Positions 1 through 8,588 of a DNA stretch of 64,000 nt are shown here, piece after piece. Source of the DNA: Salicibibacter cibarius (GTDB taxonomy: Bacteria > Bacillota > Bacilli > Bacillales > Marinococcaceae); the NCBI RefSeq assembly GCF_016495725.1, contig NZ_CP054705.1:992001-1056000 (forward strand). Reading direction: 5' to 3'. Both the position numbers and the translations under genes were made by a program. The first letter of the stretch is position 1, and each line of letters opens with the position of its first letter. The notes beneath the pieces are model-generated. The model ran no database searches and was not told where the DNA came from. It saw nothing but the letters and a program-made list of their open reading frames with translations.

Positions 1-402
1 TCCAAGTGGCCGATGATTCTTCCGAGAACGAGTTATTACATGCTAGCCTTTGACGATTCCCGGATAGTTGCAGGGGCTTCCCGGGAAAATGGGACAGGTT
101 TCGATTATCGACAAACAGCCGGGGGCGTCCGGGAGGTGTTGGAGAGCGCCCTTTCGGTTGCGCCGGGGCTTGCTCAAAGCACGCTATATGAAACGCGCAT
201 CGGATTTCGTCCGGTCGGACCGGACCATCTTCCTTTCATTGGATGTATGGAAACCCCGAAAGGGTTAAGCATTGTCAACGGACTCGGCCCTTCGGGGTTA
301 ACGATGGGGCCTTATGCAGGTAAACTGATCAGTGATCTGACCCTCGGAAAAGAGATGGGAATTGACTTATCCCCCTATCATCCGGAAAGATTTGACAAGT
401 GA
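1..402 (+). CDS. FAD-dependent amino-acid oxidase/dehydrogenase (DAO family), C-terminal part
   Basis: Only the last ~133 residues are in the window; the frame is open to base 1. The visible part has the C-terminal signature of D-amino-acid dehydrogenase/glycine oxidase-like flavoproteins: the ETRIGFRPVGPDHLPFIG segment followed by GLSIVNGLGPSGLTMGPYAGKLISDL, which in this family closes over the FAD and substrate. The role would be oxidative deamination of a small amino acid with electrons passed to O2 or the respiratory chain. The substrate cannot be read from this piece; DadA-like or glycine oxidase-like are both possible. Confidence 0.75.
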   Translation, partial: SKWPMILPRTSYYMLAFDDSRIVAGASRENGTGFDYRQTAGGVREVLESALSVAPGLAQSTLYETRIGFRPVGPDHLPFIGCMETPKGLSIVNGLGPSGLTMGPYAGKLISDLTLGKEMGIDLSPYHPERFDK

Positions 403-407
403 AATGC

Positions 408-480
408 GTTATTCGTGACAGCCGAACGCGATTTTTGTTAAGATTAAAAAGCAGTAAATAAAACGGCAATCACGAATAAC
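408..480. repeat. 73-bp segment bounded by perfect 11-bp inverted repeats
   Basis: GTTATTCGTGA at 408-418 is repeated in inverted orientation at 470-480. The interior is AT-rich. It lies exactly between the oxidase stop codon and the tRNA gene. A stem of 11 bp with a ~50-nt loop could act as a transcription end, but there is no T-run after it; a tiny mobile (MITE-like) element is the other reading. Confidence 0.45.
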
Positions 481-482
481 CC

Positions 483-557
483 GCCCTAGTAGCTCAGAGG
501 AAGAGCAACAGCCTCCTAAGCTGTAGGTCACAGGTTCGACTCCTGTCTAGGGCGCCA
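483..557 (+). tRNA. tRNA-Arg (anticodon CCU)
   Basis: A 75-nt cloverleaf with encoded CCA. The acceptor stem pairs GCCCTAG (483-489) with CTAGGGC (547-553), followed by discriminator G and CCA. The anticodon stem ACAGC/GCTGT encloses loop CTCCTAA, giving anticodon CCT, which reads AGG arginine codons. The T loop GTTCGACTC is normal. It is a single tRNA outside any rRNA cluster. Confidence 0.93.
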
Positions 558-747
558 TTTAAAGTGATCAAAATAGACAGCCTTTTGGGGCAATAATTGA
601 TGACTTGCCGATTTTGTGCAAGTACATAGCAGCCCATGCACCAACAACGTCCAATGATAAAAGCCACCCCGCTATTTAACTTAGGCGAAATGGCTGTGCA
701 AAGCGATTCGTGAACGTACGATCCTACGAGGTTTCTTTTATCGGCGG

Positions 748-1434
748 TTAAGGTTTAGATGCCCCGGATTTCTGTTGCGGAGGCATATACTCTTGCACAT
801 AATCATCCGTTACGTGGACATCGCACTTTTTGTTTCCGTTGATGAATGAAAAAACGCCATTGTTGAAATCAGTGCCGATTTCTTTATAAAAAACACCCGA
901 GTGTGAACAGGAATGCGTATGGTTAAAGGAGAGACGGTATTTGTCGTCATCGGTTTTGACTAGATAGGCGCGAACCCCTGTTTCAAAATGCTCATCTTTA
1001 TAGTTTTCCAATCCTCGTGTCATGGCAATGATGTGCAAGTCAACGAAGGGAAGTTCTTTGAGTAACGAATTAATAAGAGATCCTTTTGTTATTTCCTGCC
1101 AACGGTTTCTGGCGGTCTGCCCGATGACAACTTGTGTCGCTTGTTTATCCTTGGCAACTTGCGCAATCACTTTGGAGATTGGGCGTTTGCTATTTGATTT
1201 TATGATGAACTCCGTCGCGTTATATTCATCGGCGAGCGTCTCCCAGTACTCCAGATAATGGCTTTTATCATGGTCAAGGTCATCTACGTCCGCTTCATTA
1301 ACTGTTAATATATAAAATGGGCAACCTAGTTTTTTGGCGATTTTGCCGCCTCTTTTAATCAATTTTTCCCCATTTGGACCGTAATAAACGCAGGTTAGAA
1401 TGCATTCGTCTGTTTGCGTTTGGTTTTGATCCAT
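748..1434 (-). CDS. Universal-stress-protein-like (KdpD USP-type) protein
   Basis: A 228-residue soluble protein. Residues ~10-138 form a USP/alpha-beta nucleotide-binding fold like that in the sensor region of KdpD: ILTCVYYGPNGEKLIKRGGKIA at the start and VVIGQTARNRWQE...GS at ~103-119, which corresponds to the GX2GX9G(S/T) nucleotide loop. The C-terminal ~90 residues are not recognised; they contain a His/Cys-rich patch (HTHSCSHSG). No kinase domain is present, so it is a stand-alone USP. The start ATG at 1434 follows a GGTG-type ribosome-binding site on the minus strand. Its position before the Mrp operon suggests, but does not prove, a link to salt or K+ homeostasis. Confidence 0.6.
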   Translation of the reverse strand: MDQNQTQTDECILTCVYYGPNGEKLIKRGGKIAKKLGCPFYILTVNEADVDDLDHDKSHYLEYWETLADEYNATEFIIKSNSKRPISKVIAQVAKDKQATQVVIGQTARNRWQEITKGSLINSLLKELPFVDLHIIAMTRGLENYKDEHFETGVRAYLVKTDDDKYRLSFNHTHSCSHSGVFYKEIGTDFNNGVFSFINGNKKCDVHVTDDYVQEYMPPQQKSGASKP

Positions 1435-1944
1435 ATGCCTTCACCTCTTACAACAAAATAGGGAGCATTATGCGCTGTTTTGATAATGCCAACTAACAGC
1501 TTACTCCTGTTTGTTTTATGCTGTCAATGTCATTTTCGTTCTTTCTTGAAATTTTTTTGGGCGCCTATCATAGCAGGGGTGCGAAGGGTAGAAAACGATA
1601 AGTTTTATCCATGTTACCGTGCGTCATTTTTCTGTTTTTATGCACTAACCTAAAGGCAGGGGGCAAAAAATGTTACAATTCTTCAACCGTTCGACCTTAT
1701 CGCTATGCAGATGTAATAGACTTTTATTACAATAGAGGAGCAGTTGTGTGCCTAAAAAGCACCGATGAGTATTTGCAGAAAATTCAAAACGACATATAAT
1801 AATGATCCACTTAAAAGGATAATACGCCTTTTTTGTGCCCTTTTCAAGGGGGAAAACAACTTTCATGTTTGCTGGTATCTCGTGCCGTCATTTGGGAAGA
1901 ATAAAGCTTGTCCCAATGTGAAGTACATAAGGGGTTGATACATT
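1435..1944. other. Intergenic region before mrpA
   Basis: About 510 bp between the divergent USP gene and mrpA. It should contain promoters for both, but I see no convincing -35/-10 pair, riboswitch fold or conserved reading frame. A 62-codon open frame at 1611-1799 has no ribosome-binding site and no recognisable sequence. The only clear signal is the AAGGGG ribosome-binding site at 1929-1934 that sets the TTG start of mrpA. Confidence 0.5.
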
Positions 1945-4350
1945 TTGTCCTGGTTACATATCTTCATTTTGTTACCTTTGCTCGTTGCCGTTATTATTCC
2001 GATTTTGTATAAAAAAATTGCAAGGATACATACCGGCTGGTTCGTATTGGTCGTTCCGCTGGCGATTTTCGTTTATTTGCTTACGTTCCTCCCTATGATT
2101 GCAGGCGGGGAAACGGCGATGTATACATTCCCGTGGATCCCCAGTTTTAATATTGACATGAGTTTTTATGTCGATGGCCTTGGACTCGTTTTCGGTTTGA
2201 TCATCTCGGGGATCGGAACGCTCGTCGTCCTTTATTCCATTTATTATTTGGACAAAGGCCGCGAAGCGCTCCATAATTTTTATGTTTATCTCATGATATT
2301 CATGACAGCCATGCTTGGGGTTGTGTTTTCGGATAACCTCATTGTCCTTTATCTTTTTTGGGAATTGACGAGTATTTCCTCTTTCTTATTGATTGCTTAT
2401 TGGTACGCGAGGCGACAATCGCGTTATGGCGCACAAAAAGCAATGCTCATTACGATTTTTGGCGGCTTTTCCATGCTGGCGGCGATCATTATGCTTGGCA
2501 TAATGGGCGATACGTTCAGCATCCGTGAATTGATTTCCCAAAGTGACCAACTTGTGCAGCACCCGCTGTTTATTCCTGCGATGGTCTTGCTGTTGATTGG
2601 GGCTTTTACAAAGTCGGCGCAATTTCCGTTCCATATATGGTTGCCGGATGCCATGGAAGCCCCGACGCCGATCAGTGCCTATTTGCACTCGGCAACAATG
2701 GTAAAGGCGGGTATTTATGTTGTCGCCCGATTCACGCCGCTTTTCGGGGGTACGATGGAGTGGTTTTGGATCGTGACGGGCGTCGGGCTCCTCACACTTT
2801 TCTGGGGGTCTTTGTTGGCAGTGAAACAGCGGGATTTAAAAGCATTATTGGCTTTTTCTACGGTCAGCCAACTCGGACTTATTATGTCCCTTTTGGGTAT
2901 GGGGTCAGCGGCGCTTTATTACGGCGGAGGCGAACTGGCGCACCTTCATTCCATGGCGGTCCTTGCCGCTGTTTTCCATCTGGTCAATCATGCCACTTTT
3001 AAAGGTAGTTTATTTATGGTCGTCGGTATCGTCGACCATGAAACGGGGACGCGTGACATTCGCAAACTCGGCGGTCTCATGTCAATCATGCCGATATCAT
3101 TTACCCTTGCGTTGATCGGAAGTTTATCGATGGCAGGCTTGCCTCCGTTTAACGGTTTCCTCAGTAAAGAGCTTTTCTTTACAGGAACGTTAAATGCAGC
3201 GAGTCTTGACATCTTTAGAATGGAGACGTATGGATTTTTAATTCCGATTGTTGCTTGGGTCGCCAGTGTGTTTACGTTCATTTACAGCATTATTCTTGTA
3301 TTTAAAACGTTCTTCGGCAACTATCAACCGGAGCGTCTGGAAAAAGAGGCGCACGAAGCGCCATGGGGGATGTTGCTTCCGCCGGCAATTTTAGCGCTGT
3401 TCGTCGTTGTGATCTTTTTTGTTCCAAACGTACTCGGCGAATATATTTTGGAACCGATGATGGCGTCGGTCTTGCCGGCATTGGTCGGGCAATTTGATTT
3501 TCATATTGAAGCATGGCATGGTTTTGAGCCGGAACTGTTTATGACGATTGCCCTCGTTGTTCTCGGTATCGTCTTGTATTTGACGTTAAGAAGGTGGATA
3601 GGGTTGTACAACCGTATGCCGAGAGCACTGTCGATTACGAATGCGTACAATTCGGGACTTAAAGGGATGGAGAGCATTTCAAGAAAAATCACGGATGCGC
3701 ACATGACCGGGTTTAGCCGCGATTATCTTCGTTATATTTTCTTGATTTTTATCATGATCGTCGGTGCAAGCTTATTCATGTTGGATGGTATCTCCTTTGA
3801 TGCGGGTACTGTCGCGCATATTAATATGTTTGAAGTCATTCTTTCCCTCGTGTTGGTAGGGGCCACGGCGATGGTTGTCTTCACGCGCTCACGATTGGCG
3901 GCAGTGATCTGTGTGGGCGTCTTAGGCTATATCGTCGCTTTATTCTTTGTTGTGTTGCGGGCACCGGACTTGGCGTTGACACAGCTCGCGATTGAAACGG
4001 TTACCGTCGCGTTGTTTTTGGTGTGCTTTTATCATCTTCCGCGATTGCGACAAAAGGAAGAAGGAGATGGCTTCAATGTAATCAATATGTTGATTGCGAG
4101 TGCTGTTGGGATCCTTGTAACGTTGGTGGCGTTAGCAGCGAACGGTCACCGCCTCTTTCCGTCGATTTCCGATTACTACTTGGATGCTTACGAACTGGCC
4201 GGTGCAGCAAACATGGTCAATGCGATTTTAGCGGATTTTCGCGCGCTAGATACATTGCTTGAAATCTTTGTGCTTTGTATTGCGGGTCTAGGGGTTTTCG
4301 CGCTAATAAAAGTAAAGATGGCAAGGAGGGAAAAGAATGAAAACCAATGA
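1945..4350 (+). CDS. mrpA: Na+/H+ antiporter subunit A
   Basis: First and largest subunit (801 aa) of the Mrp (Mnh/Sha) cation/proton antiporter, a membrane complex related to respiratory complex I that exports Na+ in exchange for H+ and is central to alkali and salt tolerance. Residues ~1-650 are a NuoL-like proton channel: LFWELTSISSFLLIAYW (~138-154) holds the conserved TM5 Glu, and KSAQFPFHIWLPDAMEAPTPISAYLHSATMVKAG (~223-256) holds key Lys/His residues. The last ~150 residues are the MbhD/MbhE region (VLRAPDLALTQLAIETV). Start is TTG at 1945, 10 nt after AAGGGG. Its stop overlaps the mrpB start, so the seven genes form one operon. Confidence 0.95.
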   Translation: MSWLHIFILLPLLVAVIIPILYKKIARIHTGWFVLVVPLAIFVYLLTFLPMIAGGETAMYTFPWIPSFNIDMSFYVDGLGLVFGLIISGIGTLVVLYSIYYLDKGREALHNFYVYLMIFMTAMLGVVFSDNLIVLYLFWELTSISSFLLIAYWYARRQSRYGAQKAMLITIFGGFSMLAAIIMLGIMGDTFSIRELISQSDQLVQHPLFIPAMVLLLIGAFTKSAQFPFHIWLPDAMEAPTPISAYLHSATMVKAGIYVVARFTPLFGGTMEWFWIVTGVGLLTLFWGSLLAVKQRDLKALLAFSTVSQLGLIMSLLGMGSAALYYGGGELAHLHSMAVLAAVFHLVNHATFKGSLFMVVGIVDHETGTRDIRKLGGLMSIMPISFTLALIGSLSMAGLPPFNGFLSKELFFTGTLNAASLDIFRMETYGFLIPIVAWVASVFTFIYSIILVFKTFFGNYQPERLEKEAHEAPWGMLLPPAILALFVVVIFFVPNVLGEYILEPMMASVLPALVGQFDFHIEAWHGFEPELFMTIALVVLGIVLYLTLRRWIGLYNRMPRALSITNAYNSGLKGMESISRKITDAHMTGFSRDYLRYIFLIFIMIVGASLFMLDGISFDAGTVAHINMFEVILSLVLVGATAMVVFTRSRLAAVICVGVLGYIVALFFVVLRAPDLALTQLAIETVTVALFLVCFYHLPRLRQKEEGDGFNVINMLIASAVGILVTLVALAANGHRLFPSISDYYLDAYELAGAANMVNAILADFRALDTLLEIFVLCIAGLGVFALIKVKMARREKNENQ

Positions 4351-4759
4351 TGTGATCTTACAAACGATCACTAGTATTTCGGCGTTTATCATTCTTGCAT
4401 TTGGCGCCTATTTGTTCTTTGCCGGCCACCATGATCCTGGAGGCGGGTTTATCGGTGGATTAGTCCTTGCTTCCGCGCTCGTGCTTTTGTATTTGGCATT
4501 TGACATGGAAACGGTCCAACAAGGCATCCGTATCGATTATAAAATTTTAACGGGGATAGGCGTTGGTCTCTCCACATTGACGGGAGTCGGGGCCATGCTC
4601 CTCGGTTTTCCGTTTCTCACCCATACGTTTGAATATGTGGATTTCCCCTTTTTCGGCGAAATCGAACTGGCGACTTCCGTATTGTTTGAAGTGGGTGTAT
4701 CGCTTGCCGTTGTAGGGGCTACGATGACGATTATTCTAAGTATTAGCGAGGATGCATAA
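4337..4759 (+). CDS. mrpB: Na+/H+ antiporter subunit B
   Basis: A 140-residue MnhB-domain membrane protein with four predicted helices and the family signature FAGHHDPGGGFIGGLVLA near residue 30. It starts inside the 3' end of mrpA (14-nt overlap), which indicates translational coupling. A GGAGGG ribosome-binding site sits before the ATG. Two bases separate its stop from mrpC. Confidence 0.95.
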   Translation: MKTNDVILQTITSISAFIILAFGAYLFFAGHHDPGGGFIGGLVLASALVLLYLAFDMETVQQGIRIDYKILTGIGVGLSTLTGVGAMLLGFPFLTHTFEYVDFPFFGEIELATSVLFEVGVSLAVVGATMTIILSISEDA

Positions 4760-4761
4760 AT

Positions 4762-5100
4762 ATGGAGATTTTAATGTCTGTCCTTGCCGGGATTTTGTTT
4801 ACCGCAGGCACTTACCTGGTACTGGCCAAAAGTTTAATACGTATCGTTTTAGGGACGGCAATTATAGGTCACGGTGCCTTGCTTTTGCTGCTCACGATGG
4901 GCGGGATTAAAACCGGTGCGCCGCCGTTACTGGGGTTGGAGAGCACTGCTTATACCGATCCGCTGCCACAAGCGTTGATTTTAACCGCCATCGTCATCAA
5001 TTTTGGGACGCTGGGATTTTTCCTCGTACTCTCGTATCGTTCTTATCAAGAGTTGGGGACAGATGATATGGAGGAATTAAGGGGCACTGAAGATGAATAA
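4762..5100 (+). CDS. mrpC: Na+/H+ antiporter subunit C
   Basis: A 112-residue NuoK-like subunit with three transmembrane helices. Typical features are GTYLVLAKSLIRIVLGTAIIGHGALLLL and the Q-A-L-I-L-T-A-I-V-I motif in the third helix. It has an acidic C-terminal tail (DDMEELRGTEDE). It overlaps mrpD by 8 bp. Confidence 0.95.
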   Translation: MEILMSVLAGILFTAGTYLVLAKSLIRIVLGTAIIGHGALLLLLTMGGIKTGAPPLLGLESTAYTDPLPQALILTAIVINFGTLGFFLVLSYRSYQELGTDDMEELRGTEDE

Positions 5101-6571
5101 TTTAGTTATTTTACCTTTGCTCATTCCGTTGTTAACGGGTGTGCTACTGATCTTTTTCCGAAAACAAATACGTGTGCAACGCTATGTGACAACCGTGTCT
5201 TTATTGTTGTTAACGGTCGTAACAATTGCGCTTATTCACCAAGTTTCGGTGGAAGGTACACAAACGTTGAATTTGGGCGGATGGGAACCGCCTTATGGCA
5301 TTGTGCTCGTTGCTGATATGTTTGCGTTATTACTCGTACTGGCAACGGTGATCGTCACCTTTTGCTGTGTGCTTTATGGCTTTCGAACGGTCGGGGAAGA
5401 AAGAGAAAAGCATTATCTTTACACGTTTATTCATTTTATGATCGTCGGCATCATGGGGTCATTTTTAACCGGTGATCTTTTTAACCTATTCGTATTTTTT
5501 GAGGTTATGTTGCTTTCTTCTTACATACTCATTTCCCTCGGGGGGGAGAAAGGCCAACTGCGGGAGTCTTTGAAGTATGTGGTTATCAATATTGTCTCGT
5601 CCATGCTTTTTCTGGTGGCGATCGGATATCTGTACGCCATTACCGGTACGTTGAACTTTGCCGATTTGTCGGTGAGAATTGCGGAGACAGGACAAGATGG
5701 GTTAATTACAACGGTGGCTATCTTTCTTTTGCTCGTGTTTGCCATCAAGGCAGCCCTGCTTATGTTTTTTTGGCTCCCGGGCGCTTATGTTGTTCCGCCT
5801 ATGGCCATTTCTGCCATGTTCGCGGCATTGTTGACAAAGGTCGGCATTTATGCCATTTTCCGGACATTTACGCTCATTTTTTATCACGAAGCGGTCATCA
5901 CGCATGAGTTGATTGGTTGGTTAGGGGTCGCAACGATGATACTCGGCGGCATCGGTGCCGTAGCATACTGGGATCTCCGGCGAATTCTGGCTTACAATGT
6001 CATTATCGCCGTTGGGTTTATTATGATCGGACTTGCTGTTTTTACGGAAGTCGCGCTGGCCGGTTCCATTTACTATCTGATTCATGACATGATCGTTAAA
6101 GCGTTGTTGTTTTTACTTGGCGGGGTTATGATCGGGTTGACCGGTACCAACCAACTGCGTGAGATGAGCGGTATGATTCGCAATCACGCGTTACTGGGGT
6201 GGATGTTTTTCCTCGCTGCATTTGCGTTAGCAGGCGTCCCGCCGCTCAGTGGATTTATCGGCAAGCTGTTGACGTTGCAAGGGGCGATTGACGAAGGCTT
6301 CTATGTGATGGCTGCGGTCGGTTTGATCACAAGCCTTATGGTGCTTTATTCAGTCATGAAAATATTTATGAACGGCTTTTGGGGAGAAAACCAATTGTCC
6401 GTTGAAGATGAGAAAATGTCCACAAAAGGTTTGTTGTTCCCGTGTGCAATATTGGCGATTCTGAGTGTCGGTCTTGGGGTCGGTGTTGAATGGGTTAATG
6501 TGTATGTGTTACAGGCAGCGGAAGTTTTGAACAATCCGCAAGCATACATCGACGCTGTATTGCAAAATTGA
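5093..6571 (+). CDS. mrpD: Na+/H+ antiporter subunit D
   Basis: A 492-residue NuoM/N-like antiporter subunit with about 14 membrane helices. The TM5 glutamate lies in LFNLFVFFEVMLLSSYILISLGG (~125-147), and the channel lysines in KAALLMFFWLPGAYVVPPMAISAMFAALLTKVGIYAIFR (~220-258). MrpA and MrpD are thought to carry the coupled ion paths of the complex. The start ATG lies in the overlap with mrpC. Confidence 0.95.
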   Translation: MNNLVILPLLIPLLTGVLLIFFRKQIRVQRYVTTVSLLLLTVVTIALIHQVSVEGTQTLNLGGWEPPYGIVLVADMFALLLVLATVIVTFCCVLYGFRTVGEEREKHYLYTFIHFMIVGIMGSFLTGDLFNLFVFFEVMLLSSYILISLGGEKGQLRESLKYVVINIVSSMLFLVAIGYLYAITGTLNFADLSVRIAETGQDGLITTVAIFLLLVFAIKAALLMFFWLPGAYVVPPMAISAMFAALLTKVGIYAIFRTFTLIFYHEAVITHELIGWLGVATMILGGIGAVAYWDLRRILAYNVIIAVGFIMIGLAVFTEVALAGSIYYLIHDMIVKALLFLLGGVMIGLTGTNQLREMSGMIRNHALLGWMFFLAAFALAGVPPLSGFIGKLLTLQGAIDEGFYVMAAVGLITSLMVLYSVMKIFMNGFWGENQLSVEDEKMSTKGLLFPCAILAILSVGLGVGVEWVNVYVLQAAEVLNNPQAYIDAVLQN

Positions 6572-6589
6572 TAGGAATGGGGTGAACCA

Positions 6590-7066
6590 ATGCCTTTTCA
6601 AATATTGATCAACTTAATCATTGCCTTTTTATGGGTAACGTTACAAGATGACTGGAGTCTCCCTACGTTCACGTTAGGGTATTTACTCGGGCTTGCAATC
6701 TTGTTTTTGATGCGGCGTTTCTTCAATGAAAAGTTTTATTTACACAGAATCTGGGCGCTTATCGTGTTGTTTTTAATATTCATGTGGGAGTTGATTCATT
6801 CGACCATTGTCGTTACCGGACAAATTTTGCGACCGAAATTAAATATTACACCCGGGATTTTCAAGCTGGAAACAGAGCTGGAAAGCAATTGGGAAATTAC
6901 GACACTCGCTTTGCTTTTTATGCTCACCCCGGGATCGGTTGTTGTAGAAGTTTCCCCGGATCGGCGAACGTTTTATATGCACGCGATGGACATCCCCATC
7001 TCCAGTGATATGGTAATCGCGTCACACACGCGATTTGAAAGAGCAATTATGGAGGTGACGCGCTAA
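6590..7066 (+). CDS. mrpE: Na+/H+ antiporter subunit E
   Basis: A 158-residue MnhE-type protein with two or three N-terminal membrane segments and a soluble C-terminal part containing MLTPGSVVVEVSPDRRTFYMHAMD, the conserved MrpE motif. Ribosome-binding site GGGGTGA precedes the ATG. Its stop codon shares a base with the mrpF start. Confidence 0.94.
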   Translation: MPFQILINLIIAFLWVTLQDDWSLPTFTLGYLLGLAILFLMRRFFNEKFYLHRIWALIVLFLIFMWELIHSTIVVTGQILRPKLNITPGIFKLETELESNWEITTLALLFMLTPGSVVVEVSPDRRTFYMHAMDIPISSDMVIASHTRFERAIMEVTR

Positions 7067-7350
7067 TGTTTGACGCTGTCCTGCTTTTGATGCTTTTTTT
7101 ATTGGCGATCGCGATATTGGCGGGGTTATACCGAGCGATAAAAGGACCCTCGATGGCCGATCGTGTCATCGCGCTAGATCTTATCAGCATTATGATGATC
7201 GCGTTGATCGGGGTGGTTTCCCTTTATTTGGAGACGGAAGCTTTCTTGGAAGCGATATTGTTGCTCGGAATTCTGGCATTTATCGGGGCAGTAGCCTTTG
7301 CGAAGTATATTGAAAGGGGGGTTATCATTGAGCGCAAGCGTGATGATTGA
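7066..7350 (+). CDS. mrpF: Na+/H+ antiporter subunit F
   Basis: A 94-residue protein with three membrane helices. The motif GPSMADRVIALDLISIMMIALIGV (~28-51) contains the conserved Asp residues of the family. It overlaps both neighbours in the operon. Confidence 0.94.
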   Translation: MFDAVLLLMLFLLAIAILAGLYRAIKGPSMADRVIALDLISIMMIALIGVVSLYLETEAFLEAILLLGILAFIGAVAFAKYIERGVIIERKRDD

Positions 7351-7750
7351 AGTCATCGTTGCCATTTTATTGATCGTTGGCGTTGTCATGATTCTCATTA
7401 GCGCTTTTGGGCTCGTTCGCCTCCCTGATGTGTATACACGTTCACATGGGGCGACGAAAAGCGCAACCCTCGGTGTGCTATGTACGTTAACCGGGGTTTT
7501 TATACACTTCGGTTTGATCGAAGGTTTTTTTAGCGTCCGTTTGCTCTTGGGGATTGTATTCGTGTTTTTGACTGCTCCCGTTGTCGGCCATGTCTGTTGC
7601 CGAGCGGCATATCGTTCCGGTGTGCCGCTCTATGAGGAAAGTGCACAAGATGATCTGGAGGAAGTGTTAGGAAACGTTGAAGAACGGCAAAGGCAAAGAG
7701 AAGAACAAATGAACATTAGGCGCCCAAAGAAGGAAAACGTTTCCGAATGA
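7328..7750 (+). CDS. mrpG: Na+/H+ antiporter subunit G
   Basis: A ~140-residue last subunit with three helices and the family motif FGLVRLPDVYTRSHGATKSATLGV. I place the start at TTG 7328 because AAAGGGGGG (7312-7320) lies seven bases upstream; an in-frame ATG at 7298 has no ribosome-binding site and would lengthen the overlap with mrpF. The C-terminus is a charged, Glu/Arg-rich tail of ~35 residues. Confidence 0.9.
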   Translation: MSASVMIEVIVAILLIVGVVMILISAFGLVRLPDVYTRSHGATKSATLGVLCTLTGVFIHFGLIEGFFSVRLLLGIVFVFLTAPVVGHVCCRAAYRSGVPLYEESAQDDLEEVLGNVEERQRQREEQMNIRRPKKENVSE

Positions 7751-7765
7751 CGGGCGTTTTCTTTT
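7733..7765 (+). terminator. Possible weak terminator after mrpG
   Basis: GAAAACG (7733-7739) can pair with CGTTTTC (7755-7761), followed by a short T-rich run. The stem overlaps the end of mrpG and lies just ahead of the GntR gene. Leakage into the regulator gene is likely. Confidence 0.4.
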
Positions 7766-7784
7766 AAAAGAAAAGGAGAGGATC

Positions 7785-8495
7785 ATGAATTTTGAACGGA
7801 TTCAATCGAAAAAAATATACGAAATCGTCGCTGATGACATCAAAGGTCGTATTGATAACGGGGAGTTGCAACCGGGGGATCGGTTGGATTCCGTGGAAAG
7901 GCTGGCACGCCAATTTAACGTCGGGCGCTCTGCCGTTCGGGAAGCATTGAGCGCCTTGAAGGCGATAGGATTGGTGGACATTAAACACGGGGAAGGGACA
8001 TTCATCAAATCTGCGAATCGCCTTTCGTTAAAATTGTCGGTATCCGCTTTATTAAGCATGCGCCCGGAAGAAATTAGCGAACTCTTGGAAGTAAGGAAAA
8101 TCGTAGAAGTTGGCGCTGCCGGGAGCGCGGCTTATCGTCGGGAAGAGCACCAGCTGCCGGTGATCGAAGAGGCCTTGCAACAGATGGCTGTGCCGATTAG
8201 TGACGGGAAGCTCGGTGAAGAAGCCGATTGGCAATTTCACCTCGCGATCGCGCGAGCCACGCAAAATAACATGCTTGTCGATCTCTTGGAAAACATTGCT
8301 AAGAAAACGAAGCAGACGATGCTTGAGACGAGACGCATTTGGCTTTTTTCCGAAAAAGTCAGCGCGGAGCGTCTATACGAGCAACATGTATGTATCTATG
8401 AAGCGATAAAAGCAAAAGACGCCGTGCTTGCACAGCAGCGCATGCGTGAACATTTGGAAAGCGTGGAACAAGTTTTATTTCACAAGGAGAAATAA
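7785..8495 (+). CDS. GntR/FadR-family regulator, likely LutR-like
   Basis: A 236-residue repressor. Residues ~8-75 are a GntR winged helix-turn-helix (LARQFNVGRSAVREALSALKAIGLVDIKHGEGTFIK); residues ~90-225 are an all-helical FCD effector domain (EEISELLEVRKIVEVGAAGSAA, and DWQFHLAIARATQN with its metal-binding His). It lies directly before lutABC, whose promoter carries a TCATC-N-GATGA box. From memory this is the site reported for B. subtilis LutR, so control of lactate use is the best reading. AGGAGAGG ribosome-binding site before the ATG. Confidence 0.85.
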   Translation: MNFERIQSKKIYEIVADDIKGRIDNGELQPGDRLDSVERLARQFNVGRSAVREALSALKAIGLVDIKHGEGTFIKSANRLSLKLSVSALLSMRPEEISELLEVRKIVEVGAAGSAAYRREEHQLPVIEEALQQMAVPISDGKLGEEADWQFHLAIARATQNNMLVDLLENIAKKTKQTMLETRRIWLFSEKVSAERLYEQHVCIYEAIKAKDAVLAQQRMREHLESVEQVLFHKEK

Positions 8496-8511
8496 CGAAG
8501 AGAAAAAGTTG

Positions 8512-8541
8512 TTGGACGATGAAATCGCTTTCGTTTATACT
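8512..8541 (+). promoter_or_regulatory. lutABC promoter
   Basis: -35 TTGGAC at 8512-8517 and -10 TATACT at 8536-8541, with 18-bp spacing. The spacer holds TGAAATCGCTTTCG (8520-8533), which matches the CcpA cre consensus TGWNANCGNTNWCA at 13 of 14 positions. This suggests carbon catabolite repression. Confidence 0.7.
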
Positions 8542-8551
8542 AAGAGAACAG

Positions 8552-8564
8552 GTCATCAGATGAC
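8552..8564. promoter_or_regulatory. LutR-type operator
   Basis: A perfect 6-bp inverted repeat around one base, GTCATC-A-GATGAC, placed ~11 bp after the -10 box and just before the lutA ribosome-binding site. This is where a repressor would block transcription start or elongation. It contains TCATC-N-GATGA. Confidence 0.75.
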
Positions 8565-8588
8565 TATGAAGGAGAGGAGGCTTTTTTT

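Noticed and set aside
1611-1799. Open frame of 62 codons before mrpA
   Set aside because: No ribosome-binding site, no recognisable sequence, and it lies in an expected regulatory region.
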